NCBI RefSeq assembly: GCF_900114475.1
Contig: NZ_FOTE01000005.1
Coordinates: 62,001 to 126,000, forward strand
Direction of reading: 5' to 3'
Length of the DNA: 64,000 nt
Source of the DNA: Paenibacillus sp. 1_12
Lineage (GTDB): Bacteria > Bacillota > Bacilli > Paenibacillales > NBRC-103111
Shown: piece after piece, positions 56,266-64,000 of the stretch
Layout of the letters: each line of letters starts with the position of its first letter
How positions within the stretch are numbered: position 1 is the first letter of the stretch
Notes under the pieces: generated by a model
Databases searched by the model: none
What the model saw: only the letters and a program-made list of their open reading frames with translations
What the model was told of the DNA's origin: nothing
Translations under genes and position numbers: made by a program

Positions 56266-59200
56266 CGTTCACACCTCCTTTTACTTGTTTCACTTCAGAC
56301 TGTTTCATAGACTGCACTATGTCGAGATCTTCCTGCTCATGAATATCAATAACTTGCTTCGTTTTCGTCCGTCGGAAAGGCACAACATGAAGCTCACCCT
56401 TTGCCTCCAGCCTTTCGTTCATTAGCTCCAAAGCACGCTCCTTAGCGACAGGTAGTAGGAGCTTGTACTCATTTGCTTCAAATTGGGTATCGAACTGACA
56501 TACAGATTTATAGGAGCAATGCGTACAGGCCTTCTCCATACCCATCCGATACGGCTCAATACCAACATCTCCGCTCGTCATAGCACTGCCGATCCCTTCG
56601 ATGGTATGGCGCACATAATCACGAAGTGTGCTCCACTGCGCATCGTCGGCAACCGAAGAAGATTTATAGAAGCTTCCGTCCTTTTTAAGCGCAACCGGTA
56701 TAAGCTGCGAATGCCCGCTGGATTCAATCAATCCACCGTCCATCATCGTTGCTGTTTCGGCATCGGAGCGGATCAGACCCTTCATTTTATATCGTTTGCG
56801 AAGCTCTTCATCGGCTTTTTCAGTTGTAATTCTATTCTTCAGCTGCAGCAGAGGGTTATGTACATGAAAATACAGTACGCCTGCCGGCTTGGCTTCTATT
56901 CCTAGCCACGCTTTGGAATGGGTAAGAATCACGTCGAGATACGTCAGCATTTGCAGTGATAAGCCGTAGTAAACCTCCGAGAGCAGCAAGGCGGTCGGAC
57001 TCGATTTATAATCTATGACACGAAGCAGTGTTCCCTGTTCCGTGTCAGCGCGATCCACCCGATCTATACGCCCCCGCACATCCATTCGTATACCGTTTTC
57101 GAGCATATACGATAAAGGAGGGATGGTTTGCCCGGTTCCGAATCCAATTTCCAAGCCCACCGGCTGAAACTTTCCACGCCGTGCATGCTCGCCCAGCATC
57201 ATCGCAGCCCGACCTACCACCTGCTTCAGTTTGCGGGCTATATAATGGTGCCTGTTAGAGCTGAGCAGAATCTCGCTTTGCAACCTTGGGGCTAACAAAT
57301 CCACCACATTACCGGCTAGATTCATGCAATCCTGCGGGCTAAGCTTTCCCCAATCGCTGCCTTGACTGGCCACCTCTGAGGCAAATGAGCTGAGCGCAGC
57401 ATGAAACAGCTGCCCGATATCCGGCGATTCCAGCCGGTGAATACGGCGCTCCTGAAGCTTCAGACCGTGAGAAGTAAATTGCGAGAAGGGGCACGCAACA
57501 AAACGCTCCATACGGGAAACACTCGATAAAATATGCTCGCCATATAACAGCCTGCTTGTTGACGGGCTTAAAGTTTTGGCTTCATTAGTGAATTGCAGTG
57601 ATTGCATCAACGCTTTTAACCGTCCACCCCATTCGGGCTGCTCAATAAGCCAATTGTAGACGGCCCACCAAACAGCCGACATCGGCTCCCCATTTAGCCA
57701 TGACTTTAGCTTGGCAAGCAAATAGCTCAAAGCTTTGGATGGATGCTCCACATATTCCAATTGTTCCTTCAAGCTCATGGTCCCAACAGGCTCCATCACA
57801 AGCAGACGTTCCCCTACAAATGGAAACATTCGCTTCATTTGCCTGATGATCTCGGAAGGCAGCAGTGTTTTTCCTTCCTCGTCAGCGAGTGGATAACTCA
57901 GCCACAAGCAGCTTGAAGGTGTACAAAATGTACTATAGATCATAAACATTTCATCGAGCAGCTTACGCCGCGCACTATCTGCCATCATCAAACCCTGATC
58001 GGTCAGGGCTTCCCGCTCATGCTCAGACAGAACCCCATTCTCACTTATTTTGGCAGGCATGACGCCTTCGTTAACACCCAATACAAAGACATGCTTTACG
58101 GCTCCTGCCCGCGTACGGTCCATACTTCCAATCAGCACCTGGTCAAGAGAGGGCGGAACATGGCCCAAACGAATGCTTTCCATCCCCGCCTCCAGCAAGC
58201 TCGCGAACGTATCGGCAGATAACTCTTCATGCTGCAGAAGCTCGACCATCTGATCAAGCATGTCGATGATCCGTTCCCATATTTGTGCGTGCTCCCGTGC
58301 CTTCTCTGGATTCCCCTCCTGCAATGCCGACTGGCTCCAGCTCTCCAGCCTTTCGGGTACATGCAGATCAATTAATAGCTGGTACAAAGCAGTAACCTTA
58401 TCCGTAATTTGTACCGCTTTCTTCATACGCTCTTGAAAAGCATGCAGGGGTTCCGCAACCATACGGCGGCATGCATTAATCTTGTGCAGCCGATCCGCTT
58501 CCCGATCCGTTGTTATGACATCCGGCTGTTCTACGCTTGAACGGAGTGAATAGGTCCATGGCTTCCCATCAAACCACTTGGCCCCTTGAATCCCAAAAGC
58601 GAGCACGTAATTCTCAAGTTGATCCAATTCGTTGCGATCCAACTGCTCCGAGCTTCCTTCTATCGGCAAAAAGAAGCCTGTTTTCACACAGCGAAATACA
58701 GCATCGTATCTCCAATAATGCAGAATAACCTCCATCGAAGAACGTATCAGCTCTACCAGCGGATGATGCATGACTGTTCGTTTGGAATCGAAAAAATGTG
58801 GTATACCACAATCGTCAAAGGTACCCGCCAACAATTCGCCGTAAGCCTCGGTATTTCGCAGCGTAACAGCAATATCACGATACCGTAATCCGTTTTCCCG
58901 AACCAGCCTCAGAATATCACGGGCAACCCCTTCCACTTCAGCTCTGCGATTAACGGCTGCTGATAATTGAAGCTGCTGAGTCTTCGTATCGGTGCTCACA
59001 TTTTGGGTATGACCATAATTCCCTGATGATACGTATGGCGACTTCAGACGCTGCTCAAAGGATTTTTCCATATACGCCAGCATCGGGCTGTTCTCAAAAC
59101 GAAATGGTGGCTGCGAAGGTAATACGATAGTCTCCTGCTCAGGTAGTCCCAAGTGCTCCAAGCGTTCCTGCAGCTTTAACATGGTTCTGGCCGTACGATG

Positions 59201-59956
59201 AAATAAGTCCAGCTCCTGCAGCTTGTCTCCCAGCTTGTAAGCCTTATCCAGAGTCAAAGTAATCTTAACGTCACTGCACGCAGCAGCCAGGCCTTCGATA
59301 GCGGCCATTTCTTGCGGCGTGAAGCCATGAAACCCATCAATCCAGCACACTGCGCCCTTTACATATTGAGACAGAGGAAGTTGATCAGCCAGTAGTGTCA
59401 AGTAATCTTCCCCATCCAGATATGCCCGGGATAGCTCAGCTTCGAACTCTCCGTATACCAGCTGCAGATCGTGCAGCTTGTCAGCCAGCATTGGAGAAGC
59501 CTGACCATTGCCTGAGGTCCCTGATACAAACACAGCAAGACCTTCCGAGGTGACACAATGACGTTTGAACTCATTAAATAAATCAGCCAATTTTTCAATA
59601 AAACCCATCTGATCAGCTGAGGATTGAAACAGCTTAAGCCGTTCACGATGTTTATGTAAAATGTGATGCAGCAATAGTCTTTTCCCCGTATCATCAATCG
59701 GCAATCTCGCCATTCCGCCTACTTCCTGCATAATACGCAGAGCAAGCCTGCGAAAACTGAGCACCTGGGCCCGCATCGTTCCTCCAAGCTCCGGTGAAGA
59801 TGCCAGTGCATATTCAGCTTGAAAGGTAGCCTGCTCCGGTACTAATAAAATAAGCGGTTTCCCGCCGGGATGTTCAATCAATTGGTCGGTCATGCTGCGC
59901 AGGCAATATGTACTTTTGCCAGTACCTGCTCTACCCAGTATAAATTGCACAGCCAT
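56255..59956 (-). CDS. addB: ATP-dependent nuclease subunit AddB
   Basis: 1233 residues. N-terminal P-loop FILGRAGTGKSTYCL (5-19), inactive helicase-like core, C-terminal nuclease with VRGRIDRVDRAD and LRVIDYKSSPTALLL. The Fe-S cluster ligands are visible: one Cys in RFVACPFSQF and three in ACTHCSYKSVCQF. Length is near the usual 1160-1200. Start ATG at 59956 after AGGAGGAG. First gene of the addB-addA operon. Confidence 0.96.
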   Translation of the reverse strand: MAVQFILGRAGTGKSTYCLRSMTDQLIEHPGGKPLILLVPEQATFQAEYALASSPELGGTMRAQVLSFRRLALRIMQEVGGMARLPIDDTGKRLLLHHILHKHRERLKLFQSSADQMGFIEKLADLFNEFKRHCVTSEGLAVFVSGTSGNGQASPMLADKLHDLQLVYGEFEAELSRAYLDGEDYLTLLADQLPLSQYVKGAVCWIDGFHGFTPQEMAAIEGLAAACSDVKITLTLDKAYKLGDKLQELDLFHRTARTMLKLQERLEHLGLPEQETIVLPSQPPFRFENSPMLAYMEKSFEQRLKSPYVSSGNYGHTQNVSTDTKTQQLQLSAAVNRRAEVEGVARDILRLVRENGLRYRDIAVTLRNTEAYGELLAGTFDDCGIPHFFDSKRTVMHHPLVELIRSSMEVILHYWRYDAVFRCVKTGFFLPIEGSSEQLDRNELDQLENYVLAFGIQGAKWFDGKPWTYSLRSSVEQPDVITTDREADRLHKINACRRMVAEPLHAFQERMKKAVQITDKVTALYQLLIDLHVPERLESWSQSALQEGNPEKAREHAQIWERIIDMLDQMVELLQHEELSADTFASLLEAGMESIRLGHVPPSLDQVLIGSMDRTRAGAVKHVFVLGVNEGVMPAKISENGVLSEHEREALTDQGLMMADSARRKLLDEMFMIYSTFCTPSSCLWLSYPLADEEGKTLLPSEIIRQMKRMFPFVGERLLVMEPVGTMSLKEQLEYVEHPSKALSYLLAKLKSWLNGEPMSAVWWAVYNWLIEQPEWGGRLKALMQSLQFTNEAKTLSPSTSRLLYGEHILSSVSRMERFVACPFSQFTSHGLKLQERRIHRLESPDIGQLFHAALSSFASEVASQGSDWGKLSPQDCMNLAGNVVDLLAPRLQSEILLSSNRHHYIARKLKQVVGRAAMMLGEHARRGKFQPVGLEIGFGTGQTIPPLSYMLENGIRMDVRGRIDRVDRADTEQGTLLRVIDYKSSPTALLLSEVYYGLSLQMLTYLDVILTHSKAWLGIEAKPAGVLYFHVHNPLLQLKNRITTEKADEELRKRYKMKGLIRSDAETATMMDGGLIESSGHSQLIPVALKKDGSFYKSSSVADDAQWSTLRDYVRHTIEGIGSAMTSGDVGIEPYRMGMEKACTHCSYKSVCQFDTQFEANEYKLLLPVAKERALELMNERLEAKGELHVVPFRRTKTKQVIDIHEQEDLDIVQSMKQSEVKQVKGGVNDDQ

Positions 59957-60084
59957 GGTGCTTCTCCTCCTAGCCTTATTGCAGTTCTACTCATTGTATC
60001 AAAATTCGAAGTCATACCAAAAGGAATCTAATGGATTTATTATACCACACGATTAAATATAGAACACTTGTTCTTATTATGCAA

Positions 60085-60123
60085 AAATAAAAGCTCCGCT
60101 ATCCTTTTCAGAGGACACGGAGC
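60085..60123 (-). terminator. Terminator of the ABC-exporter operon
   Basis: Stem GCTCCGTGTCC / GGATAGCGGAGC (imperfect), 8-nt loop, followed on the minus strand by TTTTATTTTT; 25 nt past the permease stop. Confidence 0.85.
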
Positions 60124-60147
60124 CATAAATTCATCTTTATAACCTTC

Positions 60148-61032
60148 TTATAAATCTTTTCTCTGAAATATCCACATCCCAAGCCCAAGAGCCGCCAAGG
60201 TATAACAAGCGGTATATAGCAAAAAAAGGTTTGTTGGCTCCTGACCGAATCCGAACGGTCCCAGCGATTGATTAATATTCATCAAACCTGTTATATCCGA
60301 TAATGAGAACATTTCAGACAGCATTCGCTGTTGAATGGAATCCGCAGGCATAACCAAGGACATCAGCCCCGCTATCGTTTTGAGCGGCTGTAGAGAGGCA
60401 TCCCTTCGCAGTAAGCTTCCAGATACCTTTTCTATCATTCCACCCAACCAACCCGATCCAAACAGCATGGTCATAAATACGCCATTACCAAGTGCGGAAA
60501 ACAGACATGAGCCGAGCATAGATACCGATACCAGCAAGGGCACAACCCATGCAAAAAGCACAAATGACTTCAAGAGGAGCAGCCAGTCCAAAGGAATCGC
60601 TGCATGATAACGCGCTACGAGCATAATAGAAACAAATAGCAGAAGAGCATAACCAATCCCCAGTGTAACGTAGCCGATCCATCTGCCTGCGTACCAGCGC
60701 CATCTGGTTATAGGCCGCGGAAGCAGAGCAAGCAGTACTCCTTGCTCTGCTTCACCCGCTACAGAAGAAAAGGAACTGAATATCGATAGAAAAGCGGTTA
60801 CGAAGGAGCCAAAGAAAAATCCAAGTGCAAGAATCATCGTACCCATCCTGAAACGTTCAATTAGATAGGAAATCGATTGTTCTGTCCCAGCTCCATATGT
60901 CCGCAGATCTCCACCAATCGTTTGCGCTACGAACCAAAAAGCCACCATGAACACTGTAGTCATCAGTAACGTTAATAGCATCACACGTTTGCGCAGCATT
61001 ACTTTCCAGGTCATAGCAATAATCGTTGTCAA
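60148..61032 (-). CDS. ABC-2 type exporter permease
   Basis: 294 residues with six membrane segments and an ABC-2 topology: LGFFFGSFVTAFLSIFSSF, GEAEQGVLLALLPRPITRWRWYAGRW (typical cytoplasmic loop, here shown in part), and a C-terminal segment before IFQRKDL. Partner of the ATPase upstream. The start is a TTG at 61032 after GGGGGGAG, overlapping the ATPase stop. Substrate unknown; bacitracin/lantibiotic-type self-protection exporters look similar. Confidence 0.82.
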   Translation of the reverse strand: MTTIIAMTWKVMLRKRVMLLTLLMTTVFMVAFWFVAQTIGGDLRTYGAGTEQSISYLIERFRMGTMILALGFFFGSFVTAFLSIFSSFSSVAGEAEQGVLLALLPRPITRWRWYAGRWIGYVTLGIGYALLLFVSIMLVARYHAAIPLDWLLLLKSFVLFAWVVPLLVSVSMLGSCLFSALGNGVFMTMLFGSGWLGGMIEKVSGSLLRRDASLQPLKTIAGLMSLVMPADSIQQRMLSEMFSLSDITGLMNINQSLGPFGFGQEPTNLFLLYTACYTLAALGLGMWIFQRKDL

Positions 61033-61988
61033 CTGTGCTCCCCCCTATGACTGATTCCGGTGAGCGCACCTACAAACCACTCATCCAAACGGGCTTTCAC
61101 TTTATGTACTTCATATAAGGTCAGCCCCTGCTCTACGACCAGATTGTTCAACCAGCCGATCTGCTCGTCATCTTCAAGCTCTGCTTCCAGCCAAACGAGA
61201 TCACCCTCCGAATCAGAGGGATGGTCCACCTGTACGATTGACAATCCGGTATTCTCCACAAGCCAAGTTAATAAAAACGGCGTAAATCCGCCGACGCGCA
61301 AGCGCCAACGGATCGATTCCTGCAAAACCTCTGCAACCGTACCTGTTTGCATGATGTCACCATTATTCAATAAGGCAACACGGTCACACAACAGCTCGAC
61401 ATCCTCAAGCAAATGCGAGTTAAGAAAAATAGTTTTCCCTTGACTGCGCAACCGCTGCAGCATCATTCTTACTTCATTACGGCCTATCGGATCAAGTGCC
61501 GAAGAGGGCTCATCAAGAAAAATAATCTGTGGATCATTGACCATAGCGCAAGCCAAACCCAGACGCTGCTGCATACCTTTTGAATAATGCTTCACACGAT
61601 CTCGCCCGCGAAGGCCAATTCCCACTTCATCAAGCAGCCGTTTGATAGACGGCTTGGATTCCGAATCCTTCATTCCGCATAGTCGGGCATGAAGCTGTAA
61701 TACTTCCTCACCGCTCAGCCATTCCTGATAGCGGTAAAGCTCGGGCAAGTAACCGATATGTCTGCGTGCCTCCAAAGAGCCTATAGGCTCTCCGAGAATA
61801 AATGCACGACCTCCACTTGGACGAATTAATCCAACCAGCATTTTAACAAATGTACTTTTACCAGCTCCATTCGGACCGAGGAATCCAAATGCCTCACCCT
61901 GACCAATCTGAATCGTAATGTCGCGGCAGCCGCGGCCGTTGCCGTAATCCTTCGTCAAGCCTCTTGCATCTACTACAGCATTTTTCAT
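61029..61988 (-). CDS. ABC transporter ATP-binding protein (CcmA/BcrA type)
   Basis: 319 residues: Walker A GPNGAGKSTFVKML, Q-loop YLPELYRYQ, signature YSKGMQQRLGLA, Walker B IIFLDEPSSALDP, switch His NSHLLEDV. The C-terminal 90 residues resemble the DUF4162-like tail of drug exporters. ATGA overlap with the upstream membrane protein. Drives export by the adjacent permease. Confidence 0.9.
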   Translation of the reverse strand: MKNAVVDARGLTKDYGNGRGCRDITIQIGQGEAFGFLGPNGAGKSTFVKMLVGLIRPSGGRAFILGEPIGSLEARRHIGYLPELYRYQEWLSGEEVLQLHARLCGMKDSESKPSIKRLLDEVGIGLRGRDRVKHYSKGMQQRLGLACAMVNDPQIIFLDEPSSALDPIGRNEVRMMLQRLRSQGKTIFLNSHLLEDVELLCDRVALLNNGDIMQTGTVAEVLQESIRWRLRVGGFTPFLLTWLVENTGLSIVQVDHPSDSEGDLVWLEAELEDDEQIGWLNNLVVEQGLTLYEVHKVKARLDEWFVGALTGISHRGEHS

Positions 61989-63172
61989 AATTTAGTCAGC
62001 TCTGTTGCTTGATCAAGTAGGGCTTGACGGCTTGCAAATACTTCTTGCCCGCCATTCAATGTAAATAATTGACCATTTTTCACCCACGTTGCCATATAAT
62101 TAACATACCTTCCTGTGCTAATTGTCGTAACAATAACATCAAGGTTATTCAGTTTTAATTTCTCCGACTGACCGTTAGTAACGACTGGCAGCGGAACGGT
62201 TCCCCCGCTTAGCACATTCGTTTGCTGCAGGCTTTCCTTCAAACTATCAGGCAAAAGTGGGAAGTGAAGAACTGCATCATACGCTTCGGCTAACGGGATT
62301 CCTGGATCTACGATGAGAACCGGTACCGGCTGCTGTGTAAATGAGTAACCTGGGCGTTCCTTTGCACTTGTATAAATATGCACGGATTCACCAATTTCAA
62401 GCGTGATCGGCTTACCGTCAATCGATTGTGGAAGCAGCTTTTTGGCTCCCAGGCGACTCATGGTTTTGTTCACTTCATCTACCTTCAGCTTGAGTGTAAT
62501 TGCATTGGATGGGGAGATATGCAGCTTTTGCTCCTTGGCATCCCAATCCTTTGGAACAACGATACTGCGTCCCAGCAGCTTGGAGCCTTCAACAGCAGTC
62601 AGATCGCCCGATTTATTGCCAGAAACCTGTGTAAAGTCACCAAACTTATTGACGGATTCACGAGTTTCTCCTTTAGTGGCACTGTAAAAAAGCTGCAAAT
62701 CATTTTCATCCACAACAGTAATCTGCTGCATACGGAATTTGTTCAATATGGAGGCAAGCGCCTCATTTCCTATTGGTGTAGCGATAACGCCAACCAATAG
62801 GCATGCTGCTGTTGCGATGCAAATTCGTTTATTGTTGCGGCGTACCCAACTGCTGAAGGCTCCTGCACGTTTTTGCATCTTCATTTCCCCAGTCGATCGC
62901 ATGACATCCGACTCATTCAAAGCTGTTTGAATGGTGTTTAGTGGCGTTTGTATCGCTTGTCCTCCTGTAAGCGTCTGAGCCTGTTGAGTTTCCTGCTCAT
63001 ACCCCTCTGCAGCTTCCTGACTACGATCAACTGCTGCTCTTTGCCCTAAAAGCAACCATTCCGGTTGTTCGTCCTCTTCTTCAAGGGCTGCTTGCAGCCT
63101 CGCCCAGGCAGCGTTCGTCATTTCCTGTTCATCCTTCGGATCATTCGCTTTGGATGGTTTGAATCTTGTCAA
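61985..63172 (-). CDS. Single-pass membrane protein, candidate anti-sigma factor
   Basis: 395 residues: a cytoplasmic N-terminus of about 115 acidic, Gln-rich residues (MTNAAWARLQAALEEEDEQP), one membrane segment about 117-134 (ICIATAACLLVGVIA), and about 260 extracytoplasmic residues. Genes in this position next to a sigma factor usually encode an anti-sigma factor; the zinc motif (HxxxCxxC) of the common class is absent. The start is a TTG at 63172, 9 nt after AAGGAGG. It overlaps the ATPase gene. Function inferred from position only. Confidence 0.6.
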   Translation of the reverse strand: MTRFKPSKANDPKDEQEMTNAAWARLQAALEEEDEQPEWLLLGQRAAVDRSQEAAEGYEQETQQAQTLTGGQAIQTPLNTIQTALNESDVMRSTGEMKMQKRAGAFSSWVRRNNKRICIATAACLLVGVIATPIGNEALASILNKFRMQQITVVDENDLQLFYSATKGETRESVNKFGDFTQVSGNKSGDLTAVEGSKLLGRSIVVPKDWDAKEQKLHISPSNAITLKLKVDEVNKTMSRLGAKKLLPQSIDGKPITLEIGESVHIYTSAKERPGYSFTQQPVPVLIVDPGIPLAEAYDAVLHFPLLPDSLKESLQQTNVLSGGTVPLPVVTNGQSEKLKLNNLDVIVTTISTGRYVNYMATWVKNGQLFTLNGGQEVFASRQALLDQATELTKL

Positions 63173-63256
63173 CAGCTTTCGCCTCCTTGATAGTTCACAT
63201 TTCTAGATTTTCTGTTCAATAAATTATGCTTTTATGGATTATCCTTCAACCTTCAA

Positions 63257-63772
63257 TCAGGTATGCGTACGTGCTTCTGCGTGTCGTTTAAGCTTGGCGG
63301 TTGCCCTGTTTAACAAAGTTCCTACGAGCGGCGGATTTACTTGCAACTGCTCTGCTATTTCAGCATAACTATATCCGGAGTAGCGAAGCAGCAGCGCACT
63401 GCGGTCACGCTCAGACAGCTGATCCAGCCAATCACGAACTTCCTCCTGATCCAACTGGCGAATAAAGGTCTGTTCGTTCGATGCACTCAGTTGTTCGGTA
63501 GTCTGCATATACTGCTCTTGTTTTTCCTGGAGCTTTCGCTCACGTGCTTGTTTATTCAAATAATCGTAACCAATACGAGTCAGCACACGATGCAGCCATG
63601 CACCAATAACTTTTGGCTCCTCAGGTGGATTGCGATACAATCTGAGAAAAACCTCCTGTGCCAAGTCCTCTGCTATAGCTTCGTCACGCACAAGTGCCAC
63701 CAGCTTTCGGCGCACAGACGGATAATGGGTATGAAAAACTTCTTTAAAGTAATCGTTTGTAGGATGTTGCAA
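63257..63772 (-). CDS. ECF-type RNA polymerase sigma factor (SigX-like)
   Basis: 171 residues: region 2 with EDLAQEVFLRLYRNP and AWLHRVLTRIGYDYL, a linker, and region 4 LSERDRSALLLRYSGYSYAEIAEQLQV-type helix-turn-helix (given here only in part). The start is a TTG at 63772, 8 nt after GAAAGGAGG. It leads the operon with the membrane protein and ABC exporter, suggesting that the exporter is its target. B. subtilis SigX/SigW systems are comparable. Confidence 0.88.
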   Translation of the reverse strand: MQHPTNDYFKEVFHTHYPSVRRKLVALVRDEAIAEDLAQEVFLRLYRNPPEEPKVIGAWLHRVLTRIGYDYLNKQARERKLQEKQEQYMQTTEQLSASNEQTFIRQLDQEEVRDWLDQLSERDRSALLLRYSGYSYAEIAEQLQVNPPLVGTLLNRATAKLKRHAEARTHT

Positions 63773-63967
63773 TCGATTATCCTCCTTTCAGCTGCAGCTA
63801 TATATAAGACGAGCGCCAAGCTTAATTTGTATCCATTCTTCAAAAAACAAATAAAGTATCGCTCACCTCAGCCTGAGCTGATCTTGCACATGATGATAAG
63901 TAACGCCAAACAGACTCCTCTGTCAAAGAGCAGCCTGCTGTGAGTGCTTATAGAAAAATCACCATGT
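63773..63967. other. Sigma-operon leader, no gene recognised
   Basis: Between the sigma start and the -10 candidate. A CGTC word lies about 30 nt before the ribosome site, but no matching ECF -35 box at 16-17 nt was found, so autoregulation is not supported. Confidence 0.4.
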
Positions 63968-63997
63968 ATTATACATAACCATTTCATACAATTACAA
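63968..63997 (-). promoter_or_regulatory. Putative SigA promoter of the sigma operon
   Basis: TTGTAA (63992-63997), 18 nt, TATAAT (63968-63973), about 195 nt before the start codon. Confidence 0.45.
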
Positions 63998-64000
63998 GAT

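Noticed and set aside
63773-63900. Autoregulated ECF promoter with CGTC -10
   Set aside because: A CGTC word is present, but no -35 box stands at the right distance.
1-64000. CRISPR arrays, tRNA/rRNA genes, transposases, prophage genes, replication origin
   Set aside because: Looked for repeat-spacer patterns, tRNA arms and recognisable mobile-element proteins; none were found by eye. A covariance-model scan would be needed to exclude small RNAs fully.

Overview
The window looks like chromosome of a spore-forming, low-to-mid GC Firmicute of the Paenibacillaceae, most likely Paenibacillus or a close relative. The reasons are direct: strong GGAGG ribosome-binding sites; several TTG starts; sporulation families (RsfA/GerR, YqfC, YqfD, YlaJ-type lipoprotein, a Spo0E-like peptide); AddAB instead of RecBCD; Bacillus-type core gene order (rpsU-yqeY ... 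yqfC-yqfD-phoH-pgpH-ybeY-dgkA-cdd-era-yqzL-recO, then yqfL-yqxD-dnaG-rpoD ... trmK-yqfO); and an extracellular protein carrying the copper-amine-oxidase-like domain common in Paenibacillus. Almost all long genes are on the minus strand.

Layout. 0-2.5 kb: oligopeptide ABC transporter (oppA, 5' part of oppB). 2.6-5.2 kb: ComFB-like protein, DUF3397 membrane protein, panE, rsfA. 5.2-10.4 kb: small envelope proteins, a MidA-type methyltransferase, a lipoprotein, a secreted coiled-coil protein and a hairpin-rich intergenic stretch. 10.4-19.4 kb: a ylaK/ylaJ ... ylaH/typA neighbourhood (as in B. subtilis), interrupted by about 2.8 kb that carries a Spo0E-like gene and a pectate lyase and is bounded by a near-perfect 30/31 bp direct repeat of a gene's 3' end. 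19.4-25.7 kb: TerC, ThiI with its partner cysteine desulfurase, a lytic transglycosylase, DUF1540, a GH15-like enzyme and YpuI. 25.9-28.3 kb: a subtilase and the RNase P RNA gene. 28.4-36.5 kb: yqfO, trmK, rpoD, dnaG, yqxD, yqfL, recO. 36.5-44.3 kb: the era/ybeY/pgpH/phoH/yqfD/yqfC cluster. 44.5-47.2 kb: a flavin monooxygenase behind an attenuator-like leader, then yqeY, rpsU and hinT. 47.2-52.1 kb: a GGDEF-EAL protein and a GH26-like glycosidase. 52.3-60 kb: addA and addB. 60-64 kb: an ABC exporter, a membrane protein and an ECF-type sigma factor in one operon.

How the genes work together. The 28-44 kb block is housekeeping: replication priming and transcription (dnaG, rpoD), ribosome maturation (era, ybeY), c-di-AMP turnover (pgpH), undecaprenol recycling (dgkA) and recombination (recO, with addAB further on). 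ThiI and the desulfurase form a tRNA thiolation pair. The sigma/membrane/ABC operon at the right end looks like an envelope-response module.

Most unusual observations: (1) a dispersed hairpin fused to a Shine-Dalgarno sequence in front of three unrelated genes, with compensatory changes in the stem; (2) a promoter followed by a strong intrinsic terminator in the leader of the monooxygenase, a candidate regulatory RNA of unknown class; (3) the att-like repeat around the pectate-lyase island; (4) a 69 bp inverted-repeat element flanked by a 7 bp duplication; (5) a long acidic insert in YbeY; (6) small genes below usual annotation limits (Spo0E-like, YqzL, S21, and a 39-codon frame between era and yqzL). 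No tRNA genes, rRNA genes, CRISPR arrays, transposases or prophage genes were seen.
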